A program made the position numbers and the translations under genes. Shown one piece after another: positions 35,357-47,450 of a DNA stretch of 64,000 nt (positions within the stretch are counted from its first letter, which is position 1; each line of letters begins with the position of its first letter). Under the pieces are notes generated by a model, which was not told the DNA's origin, did no database searches, and saw nothing but the letters and a program-made list of their open reading frames with translations. The stretch is from NCBI GenBank assembly GCA_037447655.1, contig JBBHKE010001577.1:62001-126000 (forward strand), in the 5' to 3' direction. This DNA is from Zygnema cylindricum. Taxonomy: Eukaryota; Streptophyta; Zygnematophyceae; Zygnematales; Zygnemataceae.

Positions 35357-38300
35357 TCACGCATGATTTGCTTGCAACCGTAGTTTCTTCAAAGCGGCTG
35401 CCACGGCCCTCGCCTCTGCTTCGTTTTGGGGCCTCCCACTGAGTCTCTCCATCACTTGGACCGCACTCAAATGCTTAAAACCTCTCTCGGATCGGAGCTT
35501 TCCAGGCAACTTCCCGCCATTTTGAAGACCATTTCCATGGTGTCCACCGTTTCTGTGATGCTCGCCACTATGTTGTTGTCTCCTCCCAACTTCTACGCCT
35601 CCTCCTCCATCTCCTCTCTTCGGCGCTCGAACGGGAGGATGCAATCCTGGGGCTCCACCTCCTCCTCCTCCTCCAACTTTGTCTCCTTTGTCTCCTCCTC
35701 CTTTGTCTCCTCTGCTTGCCTCTCTCGGTACCTTCCTCTCCTCTACCCAACCCCAAGAAACTCTTCTTCCCCCCACACGCTCCCCTTTTACTGGAGAATC
35801 GGGGGTAGTGACAGATGGCGTCGTCCCATTTGCTGATGGGCTCGCTTGTGAGGAGCTAGAATGTGATTGGTCCACATCCACAGTGGAGAGGTTCGCAGTA
35901 GAGCTTTGACGGGCAGAAGAACCATTTTCCTCTCCCTCTTGTGGGCTACTAAGTCGATTTCCCTCTCTTCTCCGAACCGCCGAGGGTCCAAATCGGTTTT
36001 CGGGAGCTTCAGTCCATGGCTGCCCTCCAGAATTTTGCCCTTTTCCGCTATCGTTCCCATTAATGTTAACATTTCCGTTTCCGTGACCTTTCACGTAATA
36101 TCCGATGTTCAGAGGATGACCTAAAAATGGACCTCCGAGAAAATCGGAGTCGTCTATTGCCACGGCTATGGCTATTGGGATATCCTCGTCTAATTCAAAA
36201 TCGTCTTTACCTGTTTCTAAATCCACTATTCCTTCTATCCACCCATCCCTCACAAGATTCTCCAAATCAGTATCTGTACATTCGATTTCACTCACAAGCC
36301 TAAAACCGTCGTCATCCTCGGCCACTACCACTTCCCAAAGACCGTCGGGAGTGACAAGCATTTCCCTCGTTTCCTCCTCCTCCTCCTCCCCCCTTCTCCA
36401 ACTTAAGTCGGTTTTCCCAACTACTTCCTGTGATGGAAATTCTTGAGGATGTAATCCTTTCCCTCCATTTCCATCTGAAATGTTTTCCCTCTCATCTCCA
36501 TCACCATTCTCTTCCGCTTTCCTAACGTCATGGGGTTGTCCATTCAACCATGCCTCAATTTCTTGGTTTTTCTCTCCACCATTATTTCCCCGACTGCCTC
36601 CTCCTCCTCCTCCTCCTCCTCCTCCTCCTCCTCGACCAGCTCCAACTCCCAAAGTCTCTCCCTCTCTCCCTGTCCCTCTCAGTGAGGTTCCAGCTTGCCC
36701 TTCCCATTCTCCCCCTCCTCTCTCCTCCCTCCTGCTACATTTTATCCCTTCTTCTGTCGGGGCTCTCAGCCTTCCTCTTCTTTTCGTCTCCTTGTTAACT
36801 CTATTCAAACCGCTGGGCATCCATGTCCCATCTAAAGCCATCCCTCCTGAAGAAAACATTTCTGTTTGTAACCTCGTGACAGGTAATAACTCACCACTAC
36901 GAGACAAATGTTGTCTGCCATTATTGTGTCCAGGCGTCACTCCTTTATCGACAAAAGACACACGAGGACGCAAAGGCCCACTACCACCTTGAGCAAGTTT
37001 AAGCGAACCTCGATAGGGTTTTTCCGAGACTCCGTCTCGAGAACTTATTTCCTTTCCTTCCTTATTTCGAATATCTCTCTCTAGCTTTCGAATACTCTCC
37101 GAATCTATCTTTCCGAGAGAAGGCGATCGGTGGTTATTTTGCACAGAAAACACCTGACGTGGTTTCTTAGGAGGACTACTTCTTAGGGCGGATTTCAATG
37201 CAGGTTTTGGGGGAGGAGGTTGAAGGATAGGAGCTGCTTGTGTCTGCTGTAGAGCTTCAAAAAAGGCAGGTCTTGCCAGTCGGGCTTTCTCCTTTAAAAC
37301 CTTAGGAACAAAAACTGAATAACATTCTGGAACTGATACTACCGAAAGGCCACACGAAGGTGACATTTGTCCATCGGCTTCCGCATCCGGATTGGAAACA
37401 GGGATGGGATCGGCGACAGTGGCGAAACTCGACTTGCTTTGTCTCTTAAGATGTCGCTTACCACTCATCAGTTGCTGCCAACTGCTGTGAGCTTGAACGA
37501 TCTCTTTCATGGTTGTCAATTTATCCGCTGCACGTTCATTCAAACCAAATATGCAATCTTTGCTATCTGCAACCGCCGTAAACAGAAGTGTCAAGCATTT
37601 GCAGGAACAGAGAGGGAGAGGGAGAGGGAGGAGGAGAGGGAGAGAGAGGTAGCTGCAAAAAACCTGCTTGCAATATCAGTGTAAGGTAATGTGTGTGCAC
37701 ATCCATGACAAACTATTGGTCAAATGGACGCATCAAGGCTCTCCACTTCCAAGAACAAGCTTATCTCCTTTTCACGATGAGGAGATGTCGGCCTTCCAGT
37801 ATCAAAACTTAAGCTTGCTAATAAAATATGGTCAAGAATGTTCACTAAGAGTGTAACAAATGTCAACCCTAAAACTATGTTCCGACATAACATTGTGCCA
37901 CATCATTTCATACTCACTACATTCTTTATCATTATAATGCACACTCCATTATATGCATCTGCTTTCTTCTCATGACTTGATGCCTCCCACTGTCCTAGTG
38001 GTCTCATTTAACAAAAGAAATTAAACAAGAGTTTCTGTACAATTAAGCTGATTACTAGCCAGTACCGCCAGTAATAGCATGTGTATAATTAAGTTAGTGT
38101 AGCACGAAAAGTTTCCTTTTGTCGAAATATTTTTCCATGCCATCACATGTATCACATGAGATGGCATGGCTTCTGTCCATTCTGTTTATGAAATTCTTAT
38201 TACATGCGAATGATCCATCACAAGTAGAGAAAAACGACTACAGATTTTTTTTCTTAGCACAACCGAACTGCAAGCTGAAGTTTGTAGCTCCAAACCCTAA

Positions 38301-39264
38301 CAAATAAATCGTACACCATCAACGAACAAAAAATTATCGAACACCGTTCAGCCCTAAATATTCAACCCTGAATATTCAATGACAACTACAAATTTTCGAA
38401 AAAAATCTAAACTCCTCAAACTTCTCCAAACTTTCAATATTCGAACTCACCTTTCTCGACACTTCGACAAACTCGAAGCCATTCCCTAACCTCTTCCAAA
38501 AGCCCTGGAAGTATATGATGTACATCCTTAACATCGTTTAATCTCCCAGCCATAGGATCATCCAAATCAACGGCTATAATTTTCCAGGACAATTGTCCAC
38601 CTTCCGGGTCTATGACTGCAAAACCTCCCAATACCTTGACACTATAAATCTCTCCCATTAGACGTGGTATGGAGCCAACTTCTACTACTTCCAAAGGGAG
38701 AGAATTGTAAGAAAGGCCTCCATAGTTCACATTAGGAAGGTCCGGGTCTGCCCACGTTTGTGGTAACATACATATATTCCATGGAGAGTTATACCGATAA
38801 TGTGAAAAATTATTCCCAATTACTCTCAATTTCAAAGCCGGTTTCGCACTATCCATGGAGACCTCCATATCCATCCATGTGCCACGTGGCGTTTTGTTAA
38901 CCACTCGTAGAGTTTGATCAGAAGCAAACAAAGAAATGTCGGTCCATGGGGACAGAATGTGCCCTGCCTTTGTCTGTAATAGGAGGCGATGTGAATTTGT
39001 GCCTTTTTCTCCACTGTGTGACGGTTCTATGTCCGCGGTGCTCAGTTCAGTCAGTTTTGGAAACGTTGTATCGTGTGGTGAAGCGTCACGAGAGTCACGA
39101 GAATCTGTTTTTTGGCCATTGACCGGTTTGACCGTCCGATGCTCCGAGCCCTGCGACCGGTTGTTCCGACGGCCGGCATCCAAAGATAGATAGGTAGAGG
39201 AAGTCATTGCGGGGGATGTTGCCACGTGGCCTCCTGCTGAAAATTCCGTGGAATGAAATGACAT
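35357..39264 (-). CDS. Two-exon gene: pyrophosphatase-fold pseudoenzyme with long disordered C-terminal tail
   Basis: Exon 1 is 39264-38451 and exon 2 is 37566-35357; the 884-bp intron has a consensus donor (AAAG/GTGAGT) and an acceptor (TTGCAG) behind a long pyrimidine tract. The spliced frame is 3024 nt, 1007 residues. Residues about 90-310 match the eukaryotic family I soluble inorganic pyrophosphatase: SPWTDISLFA, LPQTWADPDLPNV, SYNSLPLEVVEVG, WKIIAVDLDDP, RLNDVKDV, LLEEVREWLRV and, across the intron, FGLNERAADK and SSWQQLMSGK. Those enzymes hydrolyse PPi with Mg held by five Asp. By comparison with yeast PPase from memory, Asp115 and 117 become Asn and Leu, Asp120 becomes Glu, Asp152 becomes Ser, and only Asp147 stays, so catalysis is unlikely. 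The first about 85 residues and the tail of about 690 (Gly run, basic KKPRQ, acidic block, C-terminal helix near LSAVQVMERL) are low complexity. A binding or scaffold role is only a guess. Downstream introns in the tail cannot be excluded. Confidence 0.82.
36597..36633. repeat. (CTC)n microsatellite in exon 2
   Basis: About twelve CTC units. On the coding (minus) strand they read GGA/GAG-type codons and give a run of Gly in the disordered tail. Length is likely to vary between individuals. Confidence 0.9.
37567..38450 (-). other. Intron of the pyrophosphatase-like gene
   Basis: Donor GTGAGT at 38450-38445, acceptor ...GTTTACGGCGGTTGCAG ending at 37567. Phase 1: the split codon GAT joins exon 1 G to exon 2 AT. 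A pyrimidine-rich stretch (complement of 37605-37650) lies just before the acceptor. The frame and the PPase alignment both continue across the junction. Confidence 0.85.
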
Positions 39265-42200
39265 CTGCTAACTGAGAGGCAAAAACAACGCCATGGAGGA
39301 ATTACAAATCGCTTGATCAAGCAAGGAAAGGACAGATATGCCAGAAATGAACTAAAAACAAAAGATATTGAAGGAGATAGCAAATGTGCTGATAATTATT
39401 ACTGATATTAAACCAGAAAGCAGTTTAAAACAGAGAGAAGCAAGCGCTTGAAGAAAAATAAATTAGTCTGTCAGGAAAAAACACGTGTGAGAAAGCAGGC
39501 AGATAAGGTTTACATGAAAATTCCGTGAAAAGTACGCCGTGCGACATCGGCATTGGTCAATCTTTGGTCAATCTCAGGTAAACCCTAGAGTTTCCGCAAA
39601 TTCAAATGAGCAGCCATGGCGAAACCAAACAGGTTGAAGGCAGACAAAGTAACCGAAAGTACAGTTACCATTGTGACGGCTGTCTAAGGGTCTCTACAAC
39701 CTGTACGGACAGTGGACAAAGCTACTGGGGTGGACGCTTCGAGTACCATGGCATTGTACGAACGGACGAGACGTACGATAAACTTTACGAAAGGTACGAG
39801 ATGCATGTGGAGCTGTACGAAATGTCGACAATATGATCGTACGGAAAGCACTAGATACATCAATTGATGGCTACAAAAATTACAAATTGTTTTTGTCGGC
39901 GATAAAGAGGAACGTGACAGGAAATGAGAGATTCCAGGAATTTGGCGGTGAGCGAGGAAGTAAAAAAGCTGATCATTCGTAAACAGAATAATAGGAAATG
40001 TCGGACGAGTTTTAGAACACGGGCTCGTGCGGAATTAAATATATCGGCACGTGTCAAACTGTCAATACTCGCGGCTGTCATCCAGGACAAAACTGATATT
40101 GTGTGTCTTTTTCTTCGTTTTCTTTTCCCGTCGTGGCCTCGTGGGTGCCTGGATTACGATAAACTAAATAGTACAAGTACAGCATTGTTGTAATATCTAA
40201 TTATTAGTAGTTATCTGTAATCATCTACTTGAAAATTTTCTGGGATAATCATTTGGTGTCGGCCAGTAATTTCGCAGTTTTTGGTCGTCTAGATGAGAAT
40301 CTTACGGCCACGAATCATGCAATAAGCCAAAAAACAAAAGCCCCGCGCCGATCCCAAGTTCGAAGAAATTGGCGGGCAGTATTTAAGAAATGTACCGTAC
40401 CGTACTGGCTGTTCTAACTTTTTCCCAATACTAGAAGTTTAGAGTGATCTCTGCTAAAAAACCGGGCAACTGATTGCAATTTCCTGCGTGGATTTGATTG
40501 GCCAGAAAGCAATACCCATAAAAGATGGCTTCATTACTTTGTTTGTTGGAAACAACACACGTGCAGTTTTTTTAGTGGTATCACGTAAATAATTAAACGT
40601 TTTATGGTAGTCTAGTCGTTTTAACATTCGTGAAATCCCTTTAAACCACCACTTTTCATCGTAAAATATTCTATGGGTTACGCGAACTTGCCGGGATGAT
40701 TCGTTTGGTTCAATGTTTTTATTTCTAATTTGTTCTGTTATTTTCTGTTTTTTCAAATAGTTTGGGTACACAGTACATAGCGAGATTGGACAAAGGGCAG
40801 CCTGAAGAAAAGATGCCGTACATGTCACAAAAATTCACGGGAAACATTTTCAGGTTTTTTCAGACTTTCCTTTTTGTTGCTGCCGTATTTTTTATTTCTT
40901 AAAATGTACGTGTGAAGGTGTACTTTTACGTACATAAATTTTTCGTGATTTTTAAAGTGTAATTTGTCGTGTACTTGCAAGTTTTGTACCTGTACGAAAG
41001 TATAACCCTCTGTTTTACTGGTTGGCGGCAATCAAATGATTGCTGATTTTTATCTTAGAATAAAGGATGACGTGTCGCAATTACAGTAATCAAGCAAATT
41101 CTACCCACGGTCAGCAGGGAGAAAAAATATGAGTTGTATTTGTCGAGTATAATAATTTTTTAATTTTTGTCGAGTATAATAAAACAAAAATATCAATAGT
41201 GTGCAACAGTACAGTATCCTCCTCCTCCGTACAGGCGTTTCAAATTCCAAACGTGTGTTTTTCCGGTGCCAACGCCAGTCTTGTTTTTAAAATTTGTTTC
41301 TACGAAAGCGACAAGCCGCTCCAGGAAGTTTGGCACTTTCTGCGGAAGAAAATACGGAATCTAGAAAGGTCAATCGTCGGAGGGGCTTTGACGCCATAAA
41401 ATCTGGAGGATCGAGGATAAGGTTTGCTACGATTATTTTCGTCTTTGACCTGACACGTGTAGGCCTCAGAATTGACACCAGCAACTCAGCAAGAGTGGCG
41501 AACCTGAGAGTTGAGACAACTGCTTTCAAATTCGTACGGAATACGGTAGATACCGGCATGAGATTTTGCGTCCCGAACCGACTGACGAGTCGACGAAAAG
41601 ATATTAAGGGAAGAAAAAAAAGCATAAAAAAAACTTTTACTATGCTGTATAGGAAATGCATAATTGGAAATTTTCTTTTTCATTCTTAGTGAATCCGTTA
41701 AAAAGATGTAAAATTATCATTTGAACCAATAGGAGTATCTGAAGTAGAAAGTTTCACATTTGTGAATTTTTTTATCGCTTTTTGTATGTTAATACGTACA
41801 TTTTCAGAAAAAATGAAAATAAAGAATGCATAACCGACAATTTAGCATTGATTTTTTACAGAGCCAGTAAAGTTGTCCCTTCGCAAGCGCAAAAGATTCG
41901 GTTTCCCTTAGTACAACGTGTATCGTTATCAGCGTCCATTATTTTTCCGCCACTTAAAATCATATTTTCTCCGTCCATCCTTGTCGGCTTGTCAATCCGA
42001 CGGTTGCGGTGGTAAGGTGAGGACCTGACCTTCCGAATTAGGCGTCCCTAAAAACCGAATTTGGACAGGTGTGCACGGAGAAAAGCTGGTTACAGCGGCC
42101 AAAAAACATCGACGCTAATAAGTGATAAGTTAATAACGAGACACGGTGTACTTTTGCATGGTGGCGATTGTAATCTGTTAACTACAGTACAGTAACGTCT

Positions 42201-42442
42201 TGAGAGATGGTTTTCAATTTAGCTAAGAATCGTACGAAAAATCGAAGGCTGCCGTACAGTTTTGAAGCCGTTTTTAACACCTTCGCAAAACGACGTTAAC
42301 CTTGTCCGCACCTTGTCGCCTAGCGACTTTGACATTCTCAATTATCAAATTATTGAAATTAAGTTTAGCGTCGATTAATCATAACCCTATTTTCCGTGAA
42401 CCTCTCTACCCGCTGTAATAAAGTAATCAACTTGTTTACTTG
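39265..42442. other. Upstream region of the host gene, no gene recognised
   Basis: Promoter and 5' UTR of the minus-strand gene should lie in 39265-39900. TGTACGGA/GTACGAGA-type words are frequent at 39690-39840. Overlapping open frames on both strands near 41290-41690 show no recognisable domain. AT-rich runs near 41150-41190. Confidence 0.4.
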
Positions 42443-42600
42443 TTAAACTCTTCAAACTATATTATCGTCTATTTTTCGAAGTTTATTTAATTATTTCTAT
42501 GCATACTTATAACTAGGAGACCATTTTGAAGCGCGCCAAGCCGCGAAGTTACCTTTTTCGATTTCCGTCTCATCAGGTAAGCTTTTGCAAATCTTGTTTT
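42443..42600 (+). repeat. 158-bp direct repeat, copy 1
   Basis: TTAAACTCTTCAAACTATAT...GCAAATCTTGTTTT, repeated at 43742-43898 with a few changes. Both copies hold GACCATTTTGAAGCGCG and GATTTCCGTCT. No TG/CA ends. Confidence 0.8.
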
Positions 42601-43084
42601 TTAAGCGTATAAAAATAATTACCGTGGTGTACGTTATTTAAGAATTTTAAAATTTTGGAAAAAATCATGCATTCTAATTGTTTGATTATGGTAATTTGGA
42701 TCTTTGAAAAAAAAAATGTTGGTCGCAAACATGCTTACACTATTTTAGGTCTCCTTACACAATCTGACAAATCGTACATGAACCGTACATTCACACGGTC
42801 GAAACGCGGCTGTCGGACGAATATGTGCGAACGGGATTTTTTACGACCTAGTTTTTTTTCCTTTTTAGAATGCACATTCTCATGCGTCCGCGGTTTCTAA
42901 AACTAATTTATTGTACTTTTTAACTTAAAAAGGTACACTTATGTACGGTCTGACACTGACTGTATACCACTCTATTTTAGAGACAACATACTAAAAATAA
43001 CCCTAAATAGAATAAAGAAAAAAATAGAATGAACTACACTAATGGAGAATAATAAAAAAAAAAAGTGGGACGGAAATAGCGTAC

Positions 43085-43660
43085 ACAACGCTAATAACGA
43101 TTGGCGGTGTAGTTTTCGTTGTACGATGTACGAAAACCTACGAAACCGTCCCTTTAACCCTAAAAAACCATTAAAAAAACCTAAAAAGTACGAAAAACAT
43201 ACGAAAATGCACGGCATTGTACAACATGTGTACCCTTAAAAACCTAGGAGTACGGATAATGTAAGGCAGCTGTAGTGTAATTTACCGGAATGTACGAAAT
43301 GCACGAGAAGTACCCTAAACACCCTAAAATCCCCCCATCACTAACCCTAAAAGTACTGAAATATACGGACGCCGTACGTAGATGGACGAAAAATGTAAGT
43401 CCGTATAACTGAAATATATCGAAAAGAACGAAAATGTACCATAAAAATCTCAAAATAATAACCGTCAAAAGTACGAAAAAATACGGACATTGTACGTAAA
43501 TATACGAATAATAGTTGGTTGTTTAACATAAGTATTTGAGAACGCACGAGAATGTACCCTAAAATTCCTCAAACCTCCTAAAAGTACTGAAATGTACAAA
43601 AAAAGTACGCAAATGTACGAAAATGTACGGGTAAAGACAGGTACGCATTTAACAACATTT
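43085..43660. repeat. Degenerate GTACGAAAA motif array
   Basis: Words of the type TGTACGAAAATGTACG, separated by ACCCTAAAA-type spacers, recur over about 0.6 kb in varied spacing, between the two 158-bp direct repeats. It looks like a decayed minisatellite. Confidence 0.6.
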
Positions 43661-43741
43661 TTTTCATCGTTAAATGCGTATCGTGCGTAGTATTCGCGCA
43701 TTCGTTTCGTGCGTATTATGCGCATGGGACAACTATGCTTC

Positions 43742-43898
43742 TTAAACTCTTCAAACTATATTATCGTCTATTTTTCGAAGTTCATTTAGTTATTTCTGTG
43801 TATATTTATGATTAGAGACCATTTTGAAGCGCGTCAATCCGCCAAGTTACCTTTTTCGATTTCCGTCTAATCAGGAAAGCTTTTGCAAATCTTGTTTT
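43742..43898 (+). repeat. 158-bp direct repeat, copy 2
   Basis: Second copy of 42443-42600. Together they bound about 1.14 kb that includes the GTACGAAAA array. Confidence 0.8.
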
Positions 43899-44021
43899 AA
43901 AATACGAAAACAAAACAATGAACACGTTTATACTTTATTCCATTTTCTGTGTTTTTTTTTTAAAGTAAGACCACCAGGAGTCATTGAAGGATCGCATATT
44001 GGAGGTGGATTGGCGAAGCCA

Positions 44022-44437
44022 TGAAATTGTACACAAGAGAAAGATCAATGCATTGAGAGAGGAATTGATTTGTACTTGGGATGATTTCACTAAGTGAGAA
44101 GAGTCACTTATATACAAAATATACAATGCTAATTACTATGGAGTCTAAGCGCTCTACGGTGCGCTGTAACAAGGGATCCTAGTCTAGATTTTAACAAATT
44201 TATGTAGGACAAAAGACTGGACCGTCGCCCAAAAGACTGGACTAACGGTCAAAGGACTTGTACGTAAAAAGACTAGACCGACGTATGTAATGAAAAAGTA
44301 CAAATGACTGGACCGTCGTATGGAAGTACGGACAGGACCAAAAGTGAGACATCCGTATAAGACGGTCAACAAGACTTGACCGACATAAGAAAAGTACGAC
44401 AAGACAAAAATAATCTGATGCTAAATGTCCCTTAACA
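44022..44437 (-). repeat. Probable 3' LTR of Copia-5
   Basis: On the minus strand a purine tract CTTGAGGGGGGG (44449-44438) is followed by TGTTAAGGGACATTTAGC, the common start of plant Copia LTRs. The other end is placed at ...TACAATTTCA (44022) only because it ends in CA. AAAAGACTGGACCGTCG-like words recur at 44211-44320 and could be U3 repeats. No second LTR is present to confirm the left edge. Confidence 0.5.
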
Positions 44438-44449
44438 CCCCCCCTCAAG

Positions 44450-45960
44450 CGAAAACTAGGAAGTAGATTAAAATGAAAACAAAGGAAATTTAGCAAGGAG
44501 GAAAAGGAAGACGAAGGCCAGAGGAGAGGCGGTGCTGCTCAAAGTGAGGGCGATGAAGAGCCTTGGTGAGATAATCGGCCACTTCGTTGGCGGATTTGAC
44601 ATAAAGAAACTGGAGAGTGCCGTCTTCGACTCGCTCCCGCGAGTAGTGATACTGAATGTCGATGTGCTTCGTCCGTTTTTAGTGAACAAGATTGCGGATC
44701 AAAGCAAGGGCTCCTTGGGAATCGGAAAAAATAGGAGTTGGGGCTGAAGGGGGAAACCCAAGATTGGAAAGCATGGTCCAAAGCCAAACAACTTCTTTGG
44801 CGGCGTGACATGCGGCCATATATTCCGCCTCAGTGCTCGAGCATGCCGTGGTAGGTTGCTTTCTGCATGACCAAGAGATAACACCATTGCCCAAAAAGAA
44901 GCACGAGCTAGTGGTGGAACGACATGAAAGCTCATCTTGTGCCCAATCTGAATCAACAAAACCCGTAAGAGCACTGGAGCCAGAGGAAGAATATTTGAGA
45001 CAAAGAGTTTTAGTGCCCTATAGATAACGAAAGACACGTTTGGCTGTGGCAAGATGATCAAGAGAAGGACGTTGAAGGAATTGACTGAGTTTAGTGACAG
45101 CTAAAGCAATGTCAGGGCGGGTGGCCTACATGGCGTACATAAGGGCCCTGACCATCGAGCGGTAAGTGGCATGGAGGGAGGGGGAGAGAATGGAGTCAGT
45201 GGTAAGGAGGAGAGGGGCATTGGCATCTAAAGGAGTGGAAAGGGAGGAGGACTCTGCCATGCCAAAGAATTTCAAAAGATAAGAGATAAAGGTCTTTTGA
45301 AAGAGAGAGGGTGCGAGTCAAGCGATTACGAGAAACTTGAATGCCTAAATAATAAGTGAGCTCACCTAGATCGGCCATGTCAAAATGGGTCTGAAGGAGA
45401 GATTTGGCAGTGGAGATTTCAGAAAGGGAAAGACCAACAAGAAGGAGATCGTCAACAAAGATGGCAACAGTGGAGATTTCAGAAAGGGAAAGACCAACAA
45501 GAAGGAGATCGTCAACAAAGATGGCAACAATGATCAATGAAGTGCAGAGCCACGAGAGTAAATGCTAAAATCGGCATCAATTCGGGTGAATCCTTCTTTC
45601 CGCATAATGGCATCTATGGTATGGTTCCAGACAAGGGGGGATTGTTTTAATAAGATGGCAAACCAGATGTTCAGATCCAGGGGAAATATAGCCTTCATGC
45701 TGATGCATGTAAATGTCCCCGGACAACATCCCATTTAAGAAAGCATTTCTAACATCCATCTGATGAACATGGAAATCATGTTCATCAGCTAAAGCAAGTA
45801 AAGTGCTGATAGATGTCAACCGGAAGCAAGTAAAGTGATGATAGATGTCAATCGGGCAACAGGAGCAAAGGTTTCAGTGAAATCTATACCCCCGATTTGG
45901 GAAAAGCCCTTCGCCACCAAGCGAGCTTAATATCTGTCCACGGATCCATCCGTTTTTTTT
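44450..45960 (-). pseudogene. Copia-5 RT/RNase H fragment, a different Copia lineage
   Basis: On the minus strand: HVHQMDVRNAFLNG (about 45770-45720), the catalytic FVDDLLLVG (45470-45520) and ELTYYLGIQVSR of RT, then STEAEYMAACHAAKEVVWL and PIFSDSQGALALIRN of RNase H (44894-44680). It ends at the purine tract before the probable LTR. Integrase, protease and gag are missing; the 5' side is cut near 45960. Frameshifts are frequent. The motifs are like those of typical plant Copia elements and unlike the A family. Confidence 0.85.
45410..45529 (-). repeat. 60-bp perfect tandem duplication over the RT catalytic motif
   Basis: 45410-45469 and 45470-45529 are identical 60-mers. On the coding strand the duplication is in frame and repeats 20 residues that include FVDDLLL. 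A smaller imperfect tandem repeat (about 32 bp) lies at about 45790-45850. Confidence 0.92.
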
Positions 45961-46279
45961 TTACACGGAAGACCCGATGACTTTAAAGGAAAAGAACAAG
46001 ATTATGTTTTGTTAAAACCATCGTCAATAAGAAATTATCAAGGAGGCATCAAACGTTTGAGGGCACAAAGAAACTGAAATAAAAGGAATCATATCGCTCG
46101 AAAACAAAGAATTTTAATGATCTGAGGAGGTCGTCAAAATGAAGGTCGAGAGAGGATCGAAAATAAAAGTGAAGTCACGTCATCGAGGATAAATTATGGA
46201 TAAAGTCGAATGAAAGTCGGGGAGGGACTTGAAGATGATGAGGGGGAAAATATAGGAGGAGTATACGAGAGAGGGGTGG

Positions 46280-46763
46280 TTTAACAGAGTTACAGAGTTG
46301 GGTACTTAGTAGTTAGCGACTAGGCTGCTATGGTTGTGATGGCAGAGCAGCGCAAGTGTGATTCCAGACCAGCGCAACATAGCAGTATAGCAACTTAGCA
46401 GCATAACTACTTAGTGGCGTAGCAGCATAGCAACGTAGCTTAGCAGTATAGCAACGCCGCGGAACGTAGATAGACCGGTATTGTTTTAGAAGATATTTTG
46501 GGGATTTTTCTCGGTTGACCGTGAATGTCCACGTGTACAGTTGTACAGTACTAGGTTGACTAGCAGCTAGCTAGTTTAAATAGTCAGGTAGGCCTAGTGG
46601 ATAGGGACCTTCGCAGCGAGCGCAAACCTTGTACTCTCTTCCAAATAATAAAGCGCAACTTTGTTTGTCAGTGTTGTGTTCTCCTACTGTTGCTATGGGA
46701 AGATCCTTGGTGTTTTCCGCTGTGCATTGTGGCGTGTCGTGGTGCACTATTGTCCCTTTTACA
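46280..46763 (+). repeat. Gypsy-2 5' LTR
   Basis: TTTAACAGAGTTAC...CCCTTTTACA. The first bases have drifted from TGTAACAAGG in the 3' LTR. Holds a degenerate GCATAGCAACGTAGC-type tandem block at about 46365-46455. Confidence 0.8.
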
Positions 46764-46797
46764 CTTGTATCGGACCTATTTCCCTTGACTCGACAGC

Positions 46798-47450
46798 ATG
46801 GACGAACACGGCGTATCCACTACAAAAATGTTAGCGCAAGTTCTCAGGGAGTTGGAAAGTGTTAGATTACAAAACGCGCAGCTGAGAAACACCGTCACAA
46901 CCTTGGAGTCTCGTCTTGGGGAGCGTCCTCATGGAGGCATAGAGAGAAACTTCAGGAGACCGAAATTAAGACTTCTCGACAAGTTTGAACGTGCAAGACA
47001 CAAGAACCTTAACACATGGCTATTCTTTGTTGCGAAGTATCTCGCAAATTTTCCTAGCCTATCGGATCGTGAGAAGATTCACTATGCCGGTGGTCTTCGT
47101 AAAGGGGCAGCGAGGCATGGTGGAGGACATTGGTGGAGAATGATGAGATAACGACCGTTTGGGCTCTATTCATTCTACTCCTCCGTGACGCTTGGCAGCC
47201 CATCAACATGATGAAGGCGGCAAGAGATACGATTGCAGTGTTGAAGCAACGAACCTCTGTGTTGAAGTTTACAAAGCGGTTTTTGGAGTGCAAAGTTCAA
47301 ATACCTACAATGACGAAGGATGAAGCCGTGGATTGCTACGTGAAGGGGCTTAAATCATCTATTCGTAGGAATGTGGAACGATTGCTTGCTCGGGAAAGCA
47401 CAACTCCTAGTCTCTCGGCAATCATCCAGTTTGCGAAGCGGACTGATTCG
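46798..47450 (+). pseudogene. Gypsy-2 gag, N-terminal part
   Basis: ATG at 46798, 35 bases after the LTR. A coiled-coil-like start (QVLRELESVRLQNAQLRNTVTTLESRL) leads into the capsid-like region FERARHKNLNTWLFFVAKYL. A frameshift near 47130 leads to the second half (VLKQRTSVLKFTKRFLECKVQIP, DEAVDCYVKGL), which ends QFAKRTDS at the Copia-4 site and continues in frame at 53910 with VDFNLRRPYHYG. Confidence 0.82.

Noticed and set aside
35067-35360. Arg/Glu/Gly-rich minus-strand frames after the host stop codon
   Set aside because: Translation of a GA microsatellite; no independent coding signal.
35426-36992. Plus-strand Ser/Pro/Leu-rich frames
   Set aside because: Antisense shadows of the low-complexity exon 2 of the minus-strand gene.
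39606-39836. A small gene divergent from the host gene (76 codons)
   Set aside because: Built largely from GTACGA-type words, no domain, no clear promoter or homologous copy.
41287-41689. Overlapping 124- and 131-codon frames on opposite strands
   Set aside because: Neither strand shows a recognisable motif; a long frame on both strands suggests composition and not coding.
42443-43898. TRIM element formed by the 158-bp direct repeats
   Set aside because: Repeats lack TG/CA ends, primer site, purine tract and target duplication.
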